Shown: positions 32,001-40,409, counted from the first letter of the stretch. The stretch is 64,000 bases of DNA from Candidatus Peribacteria bacterium (GCA_943350395.1 CALRAD010000003.1:1-64000); one strand, 5' to 3'. Numbers and translations: made by a program. The notes: generated by a model from the sequence alone, not told the origin.

Positions 32001-33369
32001 TGGTCCTGATCGACTGGAGAATGTTCTGCTGTCTCGAGAACTCTGTCTGTCGCATGGCGATGCGCTCATCATCTGTTGGCGCATTACCTGCCTTGAAGGG
32101 CGCGAAGAACTTGATGAATTCCTTTATTGCAGCCGCCGCCTTCGGGTACCGTTCGCTTGGAGGAATTTTTACGGTGCGTAGACTTTCTGCCATTTGCTTT
32201 GCCCAGTCGAGCGTCTCGAGCTCCCGGATTCGTTTTTCGACGAGCATGTTCGGCAGTTCCTGAGGATCATTCGCATTTTTTTCCAGAAGCTTCGAGACGA
32301 CATCGAGCCTTTCGATCGCCGCATGGGCTTCCGAGAGCCCCTTGGAAGCGACGATCGGAGCTCTACCGTCCGGACCGTGGTACCGATTGATGTGCTTGAG
32401 CTCCATGAATACATCATTGAAAGCATCCTCGATGCCGTCTTTCGTGATGTTCCAAAGGTCCTGCGGCTCGTCGACGTTGAACTGACGGAACAGATCCTTC
32501 GACTGATCGAGCATTGCAGTCGCCCTTGCATTGATGCGCGCATCGAGATACTCGGCGATAGTATCGGCTGTTCCGTTCAATTCTTGAAGGAATTGATTAC
32601 GGGCTTTGCTCCTGGCAGCGTCGTTCTCGGGTGTTACTTTTTGACCGAAGGAACGTCGTACCTGGTTTCCTCTCGACATATTTTCGAGGATGCCGAGGAA
32701 TACTTTTCGCTGTTCGAGCGTGAAATCACCCTCGATCTTCAGGATGCGGCAGATATTGTCTTCGTCGATGAAGTTTTTTGTGATGTTTTCCAAAATTCCT
32801 TCGCCGTCGTTTTTCGTTTCGTACGTCGAGATCGCGGCGAGTGCCGGTTCGATGGCACTCGGGTCGACGTTGAGACGGAACATGTGTTTGATGCTGAGCT
32901 CGACATTGCGTGTTGCATCTTCGTATTCGTCAACTTTCTTTCGGATGGCTCCGACGGTGCTCCAAATTCTTTCGTCAGGCAGATTGTCACGAAATAGGGA
33001 TTCGACGGTAGCAGATGCCTGATCCTGATCTGCTGACTTTTCGATGCCAAGTGCTTCACGTTCTGGTTCCAATGCATTGGCTCCCCTTAGAATTTCGAGC
33101 GTGGATATGCCGTTTTGTTTGAGACTTTCGATCAACTGCTTCGGATCCACGGCAATCATCTGCTCTTCCGTTCGCATGCGAATACTCTCCACAGGACTTA
33201 CGAGCGGTGCCGTCTGCTCCACGCCTTCCAGAATATTCTGTGATTCAGCGTTGCCTATTTTGTTTTGGTCTGCGGCGTTCGGATCGATCGGATCGGCAAA
33301 GAGGAGACGCTGCTCCTTTTCGGGAGAGTGCTCGAGTGCAAAGTGCGCGATATGTGTCCTGCGCAGCAT
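29017..33369 (-). CDS. giant (1450-residue) protein with HELGH metallopeptidase motif
   Basis: Largest gene of the window. Mostly charged alpha-helical, no signal peptide or clear membrane segment. Residues 560-690 hold a zincin-like core: VAEHELGHAIPDAF (HELGH at 612-616), preceded by strands GYYSYDEGLIYINQNAL and followed by KHEEAADGTPFDQLL, where an acidic third ligand could lie. The regions before (1-550) and after (700-1450) match no family I know. The C-terminus is EPEHGGGHH, His-rich. It follows the small membrane protein gene with no gap (TAG then ATG), so the two are coupled. It may be a large intracellular or non-classically exported protease, or a structural protein that has kept a protease-like domain. 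Confidence 0.7.
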   Translation of the reverse strand: MLRRTHIAHFALEHSPEKEQRLLFADPIDPNAADQNKIGNAESQNILEGVEQTAPLVSPVESIRMRTEEQMIAVDPKQLIESLKQNGISTLEILRGANALEPEREALGIEKSADQDQASATVESLFRDNLPDERIWSTVGAIRKKVDEYEDATRNVELSIKHMFRLNVDPSAIEPALAAISTYETKNDGEGILENITKNFIDEDNICRILKIEGDFTLEQRKVFLGILENMSRGNQVRRSFGQKVTPENDAARSKARNQFLQELNGTADTIAEYLDARINARATAMLDQSKDLFRQFNVDEPQDLWNITKDGIEDAFNDVFMELKHINRYHGPDGRAPIVASKGLSEAHAAIERLDVVSKLLEKNANDPQELPNMLVEKRIRELETLDWAKQMAESLRTVKIPPSERYPKAAAAIKEFIKFFAPFKAGNAPTDDERIAMRQTEFSRQQNILQSIRTIEQNPKAFELMKLEELDLITPDTEIDAVIKDTRNLLGEIFPTIFEKIDHPTAHVLKLDEGIRTVERRIQNSLDSGNGRMVARASLEAKRLKECKETLDDLLSGRKTKVLPEKQFYEHVPAHGDTVTVGYYSYDEGLIYINQNALTPTLTAKKVAEHELGHAIPDAFRRTGVFINLMDTVYEGLKHEEAADGTPFDQLLLRVADSWGISIVHRNEISDDERWQLMDELVNQYALWDKNRRPTVTPNERRLFNVFNKREEVPEVAPTRKLEGKGVRLLADDIAGHGDDGAEAAAPQTDDERNYEETAIRELEVELLHTNTFLTAYPECVPEFTEYGYETIKKGVADAAKDFQEGTYVNHLPGFHEFLKEAKEKMAEIKEYRKKKDIEQIDLTYANKTGNRSLWQQMVTDTTWVSAYDIAAMFKDAGTDIARMWKRRGETARKKLGRDITEQISDSIPYLGRLKHEFERSERESELEEVGVWEKGLDKIDTHVLQHEMLPRVVSKDQLKAILNVLSKKGRLEWDDDHGLWPKLEYFSGYKMPRDACKRDARLRNQWLQKMIADIWRDKDQFEHWKAENDGAIDSGRKHLDSYVEELSAASTLDTELRKLLYNFKRQKAGEPISREEEVNPHLYEGIIFYAMRNGKMSMEEKFFYLVKGVEIGLISVDRLRAFSGENFGILNTFPFIDFFSTGQNCSMHEIKKISAQITESGPGSDPFAPGNGMTKFLLDVVAFDNSVKIRVNKGLKGAEKIDHEDIPMLLTQVDFAGVNNIINFTSGSQAKVSAAAMMNGYVGYNSFMKYFGMKATIGHPPISKRDIDKISETLGAYAAWDNTITRHAIGHSTVGDQRPRLSWEQINNQAPVSGSKVTKTYRNAMNAFTLKLCTSLGISQINGIDIDDFIGVNRYSGADKIIVKKYKDKGLITKPEEVYAMINNGTQEFVDTLNKKLIERPDILKSVLQQSQESFVPESSDFNLKNVKQIWDKEPVQAEPEHGGGHH

Positions 33370-33846
33370 CTATAGTTTACAGAAACGAATAATGGCGTCA
33401 AGTATTTTTTCTTTTTTTGAATCTATCTGCAGCACGTACTGGCCGAGAATTTCTCTGAGTTGATAGGGATCGATCTCTCCGAGTTGGATGACGAGATCAG
33501 GTACGAGGTATTTTCTCGACTCAATGTGGAGCTCGTAATAACCCTTTCCGCAGAGAATCCAGAAGTGTTTCCAGCTGGACCAGGTACTCTTTCGACCGTC
33601 GAACTCGATGCCGGTTTCAAGAAGTTTGATCGCGTGCGTGCTTGGTTTCTCGTTTCTGATCAGAAAGAAAAGTCCCGCGAGCATCGCAAAGCAGATGCTT
33701 AAGCTCCATGCTCCAGTGAGGATCCCGTAGATAATCATTGTGCCGCAGGCGAGACCGCTCGCGATGTACCACTTTTCCGATCGCACAGGTGCAACTTTTG
33801 CCGGAGCCTCCCACTCGAGGAAAATGTGTTCGATATTTGTTTGCAT
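33370..33846 (-). CDS. two-helix membrane protein upstream of the giant protein
   Basis: 158 residues. Two adjacent membrane helices at about 28-66 (WYIASGLACGTMIIYGIL, SICFAMLAGLFFLI), then a soluble beta-rich C-terminal domain (KLLETGIEFDGRKSTWSSWKHFWIL) resembling a PH-like fold found in small bacterial membrane proteins. Its stop is directly followed by the start of the 1450-residue gene. TATAAT lies ten bases before ATG 33846. Confidence 0.65.
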   Translation of the reverse strand: MQTNIEHIFLEWEAPAKVAPVRSEKWYIASGLACGTMIIYGILTGAWSLSICFAMLAGLFFLIRNEKPSTHAIKLLETGIEFDGRKSTWSSWKHFWILCGKGYYELHIESRKYLVPDLVIQLGEIDPYQLREILGQYVLQIDSKKEKILDAIIRFCKL

Positions 33847-33930
33847 AAATCTGCTTATTATAGCAGAAAAATGAAGTTTTTACGATCGTTGATAGTTGCA
33901 TAATTCAATAAATATTATGATTTATCTTTT

Positions 33931-33997
33931 GGGGAAGCAGGGAACCTTGTTCGGTTCCCTAGCTCCCCCAAACCCCATTACCCTCCTAACCGTACCG
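33931..33997. repeat. dispersed repeat with AGGGAACC hairpin, copy 1
   Basis: GGGGAAGCAGGGAACC-TTGTTC-GGTTCCCT forms a hairpin, followed by CCCCCAAACCCCATTACCCT. A second copy, nearly identical, lies at 44681-44744. Both are followed by CTAAC(C/T)GTACCG. Confidence 0.8.
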
Positions 33998-34017
33998 CAT
34001 TATTCTCGAATCATGGC

Positions 34018-34677
34018 TTATCCATATGCAATAACCAAGCCGACCACATGTTTCACCCCCGCCTTCTTCAGCGTTTTTGCACACGCCTCAAGTGTCGCTC
34101 CAGTCGAGCTGATATCATCGACCAGGAGTACGCAAGGTGGGGGATTTTTCGTGGTGGAGGTGAACGCATCGAGAACAGCCGTCAGTCTCTCTTCTTTGTT
34201 TCGCCATGCCTGGTGACCTGTGCTCCGTGTCCGTCTCAGCAGAGATTGCACTGACCATTGTCTTTGCTTACCGATTTCCTCGGCAAGAACTTGTGCCTGG
34301 TTGAAACCGCGCTCAAACATTCTGGTCCAGTGGAGCGGGACGGGACAGAGGACAGTCTCGGAGTTTTTCATCGTGCTTGGCAGTAAGAGAAGCCCGGGCA
34401 ATGATTTGACGATGTGAGAGGCAAGTTCCGGTCCGAGTGCAGCAATTCGTTTGTACTTGAACGTGCGGATGGCTTTCTGGAGGAGGGGAGAAGATTGATA
34501 GCTCCCTGCGGCAATCAGGCAATCGAGAGAGCGAATGCCTTTTTTCAGAAGCAGCTGCCGATCGAGTCGAATAGGATACAGCCGAAGGCGCTTTCGTTCC
34601 TCATCGGTGATCCACTCGCCTTCGTCACCCAGAAGCGAGTGTTTGGGGAAGAGGAGATCGAGAAAAAACTGAAACAT
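34018..34677 (-). CDS. comF: ComF-family phosphoribosyltransferase
   Basis: 219 residues from ATG 34677. The PRPP-binding loop VLLVDDISSTGATL lies near the C-terminus, and CPVPLHWTRMFERGFNQAQVLA is the ComF hallmark. The N-terminal zinc-finger cysteines of classical ComF/GntX are missing. ComF proteins act in DNA uptake or purine-linked metabolism; with pilins in the same genome, a competence role is possible. The frame runs on to 34746 but that part is antisense tRNA-Val (EVTSSNLV artefact). TATACT lies seven bases before ATG 34677. Confidence 0.82.
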   Translation of the reverse strand: MFQFFLDLLFPKHSLLGDEGEWITDEERKRLRLYPIRLDRQLLLKKGIRSLDCLIAAGSYQSSPLLQKAIRTFKYKRIAALGPELASHIVKSLPGLLLLPSTMKNSETVLCPVPLHWTRMFERGFNQAQVLAEEIGKQRQWSVQSLLRRTRSTGHQAWRNKEERLTAVLDAFTSTTKNPPPCVLLVDDISSTGATLEACAKTLKKAGVKHVVGLVIAYG

Positions 34678-34709
34678 ACTACTTAGTATAGCGTTGTGCT
34701 GTGTTCTTA

Positions 34710-34786
34710 TGGTGGGCAATACAAGATTCGAACTTGTGACCTCCACAATGTCAATGTGGCGCTCTAACCAGCTGAGCTAATTGCCC
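34710..34786 (-). tRNA. tRNA-Val (GAC)
   Basis: 77 bases with encoded CCA. Acceptor GGGCAAT/ATTGCCC, anticodon stem CCACA/TGTGG with loop TTGACAT, so GAC; T-arm ACAAG-TTCGAAT-CTTGT. Confidence 0.95.
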
Positions 34787-34790
34787 GATT

Positions 34791-34943
34791 TGTGAATGAA
34801 GAAATGCCTGCAAAGGGTACGGACTAGAACTCGGTTGGTCAATCGGTCTCACTGTGAAAAAATCATCGTACTTTCTACTACTCCGTCATAGCTTTTTCAG
34901 TCTGCAAGACAGAGCAGTGTGGAAAACTTTTTTGTTATGCACA
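34791..34943. promoter_or_regulatory. cluster of DnaA-box-like sites upstream of rseP-dnaA (candidate oriC or dnaA autoregulation)
   Basis: Against the consensus TTWTNCACA, there are exact matches TTATGCACA at 34935-34943 (plus), TTTTCCACA at 34918-34926 (minus) and TTTTTCACA at 34853-34861 (minus). A one-mismatch site TCATTCACA lies at 34791-34799 (minus). They occupy a gene-free 180-base gap. No clear AT-rich unwinding region is visible, and dnaN is not adjacent. Confidence 0.45.
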
Positions 34944-34966
34944 GGTCTGGTAAGTTCCCCTCCACT

Positions 34967-36079
34967 ATGACTCTCCTGATTTCGGTCCTCGCGTTTGTTC
35001 TGCTTCTGACACTCCTCATCATCATTCACGAACTCGGACATTTTTTTGCCGCAAGATTCTTCGGAGTTGAAGTCGAGGAATTTGGCTTTGGACTTCCTCC
35101 GAAGGCGAAGACGCTCTTTCGCAGCGGTCTCACTGAATTTACTCTCAACTGGGTGCCGTTTGGAGGATTTGTCAGGTTGAAAGGCGAGAATGAGATCAAT
35201 ACGGAGAAGAGGTTTGATCCCGGCAGTTTTGCGAGTGCCGGATTCACCGCTCGCATTCTGATCCTGTGCGGAGGAGTGTTTATGAATTTCATGTTGGCCT
35301 TCCTGCTCCTCACTCTCGGGTTTTCCGTAGGCAGATGGGTGCCGAATTTCTACCAGAGTATTGAGGAGATGCAGGAAGCGTCGATGAGAGGGGAGATCGT
35401 ACTTGAAACGGGAGTCTATATCTCCGATGTGATGCCAGGTGGCCCGGCCGAAAAGGCCGGAGTGATCAAGGAGAGTGCGATCCAGTCGGTGGATGGCATC
35501 TTGGTGCACAAACCGGATGATGTTGTAGCACTCCAGAAGGGAAAATCTCGCGTGACGTATGTTCTGATGGAGGGAGAGGAAAAGAAGATCCGTTCGGTGG
35601 ACGTGAGTCTTGACAATGGGAAATCGGGTATCGCGATCTCTCCATTTGCTGCCAAGCTTTCGGCTCCTCTCCGTTCGGTTCCAACCGCCGTCACTCTTGC
35701 CTATAAGGAAACGGTGTTCATGACGTATCAGACCGTGCACGGCATCATCAATTTGTTCAGCACGCTTGCGACGAAAGGCCATGTTCCCGAAGGCATCACC
35801 GGCATCGTCGGGATTGCCGTGCTCACTTACAGTTCGGTGCAGGAGGGATTCATGACGTATTTGCGCTTGGTTGCACTCCTGAGCCTCAGTCTTGCGATCC
35901 TGAATATTCTGCCGCTGCCGGCGCTTGACGGAGGCAGGCTTCTTTTCGTGCTCGTTGAAATGGTGATCCGTCGTCCGCTCAATCAGCGCTTCGAACTGGC
36001 CGTGAACGCTGCGGGATTCTTTCTCCTGATCGGACTGATTCTCATCATCACGTTCAATGACGTCATCCATCTCTTTTAA
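34967..36079 (+). CDS. rseP: RIP zinc metalloprotease RseP
   Basis: 370 residues of site-2 protease type. First helix with HELGH (21-25) in IIIHELGHFFAARFFG, one PDZ domain with PGGPAEKAGV (about 150-230), and the C-terminal ILPLPALDGGRLLFVLVE (LDG motif completing the zinc site). It cleaves membrane-embedded anti-sigma factors or signal peptides. Upstream in-frame ATGs at 34919 and 34937 exist, but family alignment favours MTLLISVLAF. Its TAA overlaps the dnaA ATG by one base, an unusual pairing. Confidence 0.9.
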   Translation: MTLLISVLAFVLLLTLLIIIHELGHFFAARFFGVEVEEFGFGLPPKAKTLFRSGLTEFTLNWVPFGGFVRLKGENEINTEKRFDPGSFASAGFTARILILCGGVFMNFMLAFLLLTLGFSVGRWVPNFYQSIEEMQEASMRGEIVLETGVYISDVMPGGPAEKAGVIKESAIQSVDGILVHKPDDVVALQKGKSRVTYVLMEGEEKKIRSVDVSLDNGKSGIAISPFAAKLSAPLRSVPTAVTLAYKETVFMTYQTVHGIINLFSTLATKGHVPEGITGIVGIAVLTYSSVQEGFMTYLRLVALLSLSLAILNILPLPALDGGRLLFVLVEMVIRRPLNQRFELAVNAAGFFLLIGLILIITFNDVIHLF

Positions 36080-37515
36080 TGACGACCGCTCTCAATCTCG
36101 ATCTCTGGCTTGGGGTTCTTCAGATCATTGAACAGAAGTTGCAACGAGGACAGTTCATCACGTGGTTCAAAGACACCACGGTTCTCGGTCGGGAAGAGGC
36201 AACGGTGGTCATCGGGCTGCCACTGCCGATGTTTTTGAACTGGCATCTCGAACACTATCGAAGCATGACACTGGAGGCGCTTCGGGAGGTCGATCCGACG
36301 ATCGAGCAGATCGTGTACCAAGTTGATACGGGACTGAAAGACGACCATGCACGCACGCTCCGATTACTCGAGCATTTTCCGGAGAAGAAACCGAGAAAAG
36401 TGCCGAATAAATCCGAAGTGAGGATTGCAGAAGGGCTCACGAGCAAAATGGCGAATTCTCGTTACACACTCGATAATTTCGTCGTGGGTCCAAACAATCG
36501 CCTTGCACATGCGGCATGTTCGGCAGTCGCTTCGGATCCCGGGGGAAAATACAATCCACTTTTTCTTTATGGAGGAGTGGGACTCGGAAAGACACATCTT
36601 TTGCAGGCGACCGGCAATGCAATCCTCAAAACGCTTCCGAATGCCGCGATTCTTTACACGACGACCGAAGAGTTCACGAATCAGGTTATCGAAGCGATCC
36701 AGCACCAGAAGATGGAACAATTTCGGAGGCGTTATCGCGAGGTCGATGTGTTCATTCTCGACGACGTGCAGTTTTTGGCAAACAAGGAGCGCACGCAGGA
36801 AGAGCTTTTCCACACGTTTAACACGCTCATTGAAGACAGAAAGCAGATCATCATCAGTTCCGATCGTCCTCCGAAAGAACTCTCGGGATTGCAGGATCGT
36901 CTTGTTTCCCGTTTTGAGCGCGGGATGATTGCTGACGTCAGTGAACCGGACTACGAAACGCGCCATGCGATTCTCTCGGAGAAAAGCAAAGAGTACGGAC
37001 TTCTGCTCGATCAGAAAGTCATCGACTACATCGCACAGTACGCGACGAGAAGCGTGCGTCAGCTCGAGGGCATCCTCATGCAGGCGGTTGCTCAGTACGA
37101 ACTCGAGCACTGTGTTCCGACAGTTAAATCTATTGCCGAGATCATGCGCAAACTTGGTGACGAACCTGCGAGACTGCAGGAAGATGAAGTCGGTTTCATT
37201 GCACCGTCACCGCACGCAATTTCGTTTCAGGATGTGCTTGAGGAAGTGAGTCGTTACTATTCCATTTCGGTACCCGATATTCTCGGCCAGTCACGCGTTC
37301 GGGAGGTGCTCGTTCCTCGGCACATTGCGATGTATATCGGTAAGACGCATCTCCGGATGAGCTATGTGAATCTTGGAGAGTCGTTCAGTCATCGCGACCA
37401 TACGACCGTCATGCATGCAGTCAGGAAGATCACAAGCAAGATGATCGAGGATCCTCAGTTGATGCGCGAAATCAGGACACTCGAGAAAGAAGTCGGACTT
37501 GTTACGCAACGCTGA
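36079..37515 (+). CDS. dnaA: chromosomal replication initiator DnaA
   Basis: 478 residues. Domain I at about 1-85; short linker; AAA+ domain with Walker A GGVGLGKT (165-172) and Walker B VDVFILDDVQF; sensor ISSDRPPKEL; domain IV with the DNA-binding signature ESFSHRDHTTVMHAVRKI. It binds DnaA boxes at oriC. It is coupled to rseP by a TAATG overlap, so expression depends on that promoter region, which holds DnaA-box-like sites. Confidence 0.96.
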   Translation: MTTALNLDLWLGVLQIIEQKLQRGQFITWFKDTTVLGREEATVVIGLPLPMFLNWHLEHYRSMTLEALREVDPTIEQIVYQVDTGLKDDHARTLRLLEHFPEKKPRKVPNKSEVRIAEGLTSKMANSRYTLDNFVVGPNNRLAHAACSAVASDPGGKYNPLFLYGGVGLGKTHLLQATGNAILKTLPNAAILYTTTEEFTNQVIEAIQHQKMEQFRRRYREVDVFILDDVQFLANKERTQEELFHTFNTLIEDRKQIIISSDRPPKELSGLQDRLVSRFERGMIADVSEPDYETRHAILSEKSKEYGLLLDQKVIDYIAQYATRSVRQLEGILMQAVAQYELEHCVPTVKSIAEIMRKLGDEPARLQEDEVGFIAPSPHAISFQDVLEEVSRYYSISVPDILGQSRVREVLVPRHIAMYIGKTHLRMSYVNLGESFSHRDHTTVMHAVRKITSKMIEDPQLMREIRTLEKEVGLVTQR

Positions 37516-37538
37516 GAAAGATCTGCTACTCTTTGCCT

Positions 37539-39341
37539 ATGCCAGATTCTGACGATTCCCTCGCAATACTCCGACACTCACTTGCTCACGTTCTTGCGCA
37601 GGCGGTGGAGACGCTTTGGCCCGGGACAGAACGCGCAATCGGACCTGCCATTGATACAGGGTGTTACTTCGATTTTCTCTTCAGTCAGCCGATCACTGAT
37701 GCCGACTTTCCAAGGTTGGAAAAAGAGATGCGATCGATTATCAACAGAGGACAGACTTTTCGTTGTGATGAACTGAGTGTTGCGGATGCGAAGAAGTTTT
37801 GGCGCGAGCGAAAGCAGCGCTTCAAGGTCGAGATGGTCGAAGATCTCGAGAAGAAAGAAAAAGTGAAGACTGTCACGAATTATGCGAACATCGATGCGCA
37901 AGGCAAAGAAACCTACGTTGACCTCTGTCGTGGCGGACACGTCGAGAATCTGAAAGAAATTCCCGCGGACGGTTTTAAGATTATGCACCTTGCCGGTGCG
38001 TACTGGCGCGGAGATGAAAAGCGTGAACAGCTCACGCGCATCTATGTCGCTGCGTTTCCGAGCAAAGAAGAGCTGAAGGCACATCTGCTGATGCTTGAAG
38101 AAGCGAAGAAGCGAGATCATAGAAAGCTCGGGAAAGAGCTCGATCTCTTCACATTCTCCGAGATGGTGGGCCCCGGACTGCCTCTTTGGACACCCAGAGG
38201 TACGGTGATTGTCGATGCGATCGAGGAACTCGCGCACGAGATGGAAGCCGCTGCCGGTTATGTTCGCGTGCGAACGCCGCACATCGCCAAAGGAAAGCTC
38301 TATGAGCAGACCGGTCACCTCGCGCACTACCAAACGTCTATGTTTCCACCGATGAAATTGGACGGGGAAGAAGAATATTATTTGAAGCCAATGAACTGTC
38401 CGCACCATCATCAGATTTTTGCGTGTCAGCCGAGAAGCTATCGCGATTTACCGCTTCGACTTGCCGAGTATGGTCAGTGTTATCGTTATGAGGATTCCGG
38501 AGCTCTTTTCGGATTGATGCGCGTTCGCTCACTCTCCATGAACGATGCGCATATTTATTTGCGTGAAGATCAATTTGAGGAAGAATTTAATTCAGTGATC
38601 GATCTGTACATCACATACTTCAAACTTTTCGATATCAAGAAGTACGTCATGCGTCTCTCGCTTCACGATAAGGCTGAACTTGGAAAGAAGTACGTCAATC
38701 AGCCGGAGCTGTGGCTGAAGACAGAAGAAATGGTACGAAATGCCATGCGCAAGAAAGGCGTGAATTTTGTCGAAGTTCCGAACGAAGCTGCGTTCTACGG
38801 TCCAAAGATTGACGTGCAGATTTGGTCTGCCATAGGCAGAGAATTCACGCTCGCTACAAATCAGGTCGACTTCGATGTGCCCGGCAAGGTCGGACTGAAA
38901 TATGCAGACAAAGACGGTACTGAGAAAGTGCCTCTCTGCATTCACAGAGCCCCGCTTTCGACGCACGAGCGCTTGGTCGGCTTCCTGATAGAGCAATTCG
39001 CAGGTCTCTTCCCGCTTTGGCTCGCGCCTGTGCAAGTCGCACTCGTACCGGTTGCTGCAAATCACGAGGACTATGCCAAGAAACTTGCCGCAGATTTGAA
39101 GAAACTCGGCATGCGAGTCGAATTCATGTCCTCGGAGGAATCACTCGGCAAGCGCGTTCGTGAAGGAGAGAAGATGAAGATTCCCTACATTCTCGTGATG
39201 GGAGACAAAGAAGTAGGGGGGACGTCAGTGACCGTTCGTAATGTGAAGTCGAAGGCGCAGGTGACGGTTTCTGTCAGTGAATTTACGTCAAAGACGATGG
39301 AAGATATCAAAGAGAGAAGGCTCGAGGCGTCGATTGGATAG
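37539..39341 (+). CDS. thrS: threonyl-tRNA synthetase lacking the TGS domain
   Basis: 600 residues. It begins directly at the editing (N2) domain with LRHSLAHVLAQAV, so the usual N-terminal TGS domain of about 60 residues is missing. The class II core has QTGHLAHYQTSMF, the zinc-site Cys in MNCPHHHQIF, MRVRSLSMNDAHIY, and the C-terminal anticodon-binding domain (VALVPVAANHEDYAKKLA). TACTCT (extended by TGC) lies six bases before ATG 37539; the TTG at 37533 falls inside that spacer. Confidence 0.94.
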   Translation: MPDSDDSLAILRHSLAHVLAQAVETLWPGTERAIGPAIDTGCYFDFLFSQPITDADFPRLEKEMRSIINRGQTFRCDELSVADAKKFWRERKQRFKVEMVEDLEKKEKVKTVTNYANIDAQGKETYVDLCRGGHVENLKEIPADGFKIMHLAGAYWRGDEKREQLTRIYVAAFPSKEELKAHLLMLEEAKKRDHRKLGKELDLFTFSEMVGPGLPLWTPRGTVIVDAIEELAHEMEAAAGYVRVRTPHIAKGKLYEQTGHLAHYQTSMFPPMKLDGEEEYYLKPMNCPHHHQIFACQPRSYRDLPLRLAEYGQCYRYEDSGALFGLMRVRSLSMNDAHIYLREDQFEEEFNSVIDLYITYFKLFDIKKYVMRLSLHDKAELGKKYVNQPELWLKTEEMVRNAMRKKGVNFVEVPNEAAFYGPKIDVQIWSAIGREFTLATNQVDFDVPGKVGLKYADKDGTEKVPLCIHRAPLSTHERLVGFLIEQFAGLFPLWLAPVQVALVPVAANHEDYAKKLAADLKKLGMRVEFMSSEESLGKRVREGEKMKIPYILVMGDKEVGGTSVTVRNVKSKAQVTVSVSEFTSKTMEDIKERRLEASIG

Positions 39342-39371
39342 ACTTGTCCGTTTCCTGCTATTCTTCCTTCG

Positions 39372-40295
39372 ATGTTTGAAGCGATCGAATTCGGCCCCGT
39401 GATCATCTGGATGCGCATGGTGTTCCTGCTTCTCGCAGTGTGGATGTCCACTGAGTTTTTTCTTAGACTTGCAGGTTCCGCGAGTCTCAGCATTCAGAGC
39501 GTCAAAGACAATGCAAAGTGGCATCTGATTGCCTTTCTCGCGATGGGCAGACTTCTTGCCATTGTTGGAAACTATCAGTCGTATCTGAAGAATTTTCTTC
39601 GTATCTTCATCGTCTGGGATGGCGAATTCAGTTTCCTCGGCGGCGCAATCGGTATTGCCATGGTGCTCTTCTGGTCAACTAGAAATCAGCGTGCAACGTT
39701 CCTGCAGTGGCTCGACGTATTGCTCCCCGCCACCACATTCGGTCTCGCCTTCGACTGGATCGGCATGTTTCTCGCAGCTCAGTCGTACGGCAAGCCCACG
39801 AACGGGTCTTTTGGCATCGTGATGGATTCTTTCAACGTGCGATACTCCGTTCCGATTCATCCGGTACAGCTCTATTATGCGCTGTTCTATTTCGCGCTGA
39901 CGTTCGGACTTCTTCTCATCCGCAAGCATAGCAAGCGTGCCGGAGCCGAGACGCTCCTCGGGATCATCGTCGCATCGCTCACCGTGTTTCTTCTCGAGTT
40001 TCTCCGTGGAGATTTCGGAATACCAGTCTTCGCAATGCTAACGGATTTTATTTTTCTCGGCAGTCTCTTCGGCAGTCTTGGCGTGCTTGCGCTCATTGAG
40101 CAGCGTTTGAGTGAACGCAGCAACCTGATCTACGGTGCGTGCGTTGCGGTGCTGACGATTGCCTACGTTCTCAGCAGATCTTGGATTGATTTACCGCAGT
40201 ATCAGCTTCGGTTTAGCCAAGTGCTTGCAATTCTCGCGCTTCTTTCGACGGTTGTGTATGTTGTTGTACACCGACGAAAGTACCCGCACCTGTGA
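39372..40295 (+). CDS. lgt: prolipoprotein diacylglyceryl transferase-like protein, divergent
   Basis: 307 residues with about seven membrane helices. Lgt-like segments: WDGEFSFLGGAIGIAM, IHPVQLYYALFYF and LEFLRGDFG. However, the usual R-x-GN(F)-x-NGE signature is replaced by FDWIGMFLAAQSYGKPTNGSFG, so key Arg and Asn residues are not conserved. It should transfer diacylglycerol to lipobox cysteines, as in the Sel1 lipoprotein of this window, but may have altered activity. TATTCT (extended by TGC) lies seven bases before ATG 39372. Confidence 0.75.
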   Translation: MFEAIEFGPVIIWMRMVFLLLAVWMSTEFFLRLAGSASLSIQSVKDNAKWHLIAFLAMGRLLAIVGNYQSYLKNFLRIFIVWDGEFSFLGGAIGIAMVLFWSTRNQRATFLQWLDVLLPATTFGLAFDWIGMFLAAQSYGKPTNGSFGIVMDSFNVRYSVPIHPVQLYYALFYFALTFGLLLIRKHSKRAGAETLLGIIVASLTVFLLEFLRGDFGIPVFAMLTDFIFLGSLFGSLGVLALIEQRLSERSNLIYGACVAVLTIAYVLSRSWIDLPQYQLRFSQVLAILALLSTVVYVVVHRRKYPHL

Positions 40296-40304
40296 AAAAA
40301 TCCA

Positions 40305-40376
40305 AAAAATAAAAACCAAAATCCAAGAAAAACTGCTGGAATTTGGTTTTTGGCTTTTGGAATTTAATCAGATACA
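40305..40376. repeat. AT-rich inverted repeat after lgt
   Basis: AATCCAAAAAATAAAAACC and CCAAAATCCA on the left pair with TGGAATTTGG and TTTTGGAATTT on the right, giving a roughly 70-base imperfect palindrome. It may serve as the lgt terminator. Confidence 0.65.
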
Positions 40377-40409
40377 CTTTCAGAAATTCCAATCTTCTTC
40401 TCGTTTTTC

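Noticed and set aside
34678..34746. N-terminal extension of comF (MEVTSSNLVLPTI...)
   Set aside because: It is antisense tRNA-Val sequence; the real start has TATACT seven bases upstream of ATG 34677.
34886..36070. 394-residue open frame antisense to rseP
   Set aside because: Composition is Arg/Glu/His-rich shadow coding; rseP on the plus strand is unambiguous.
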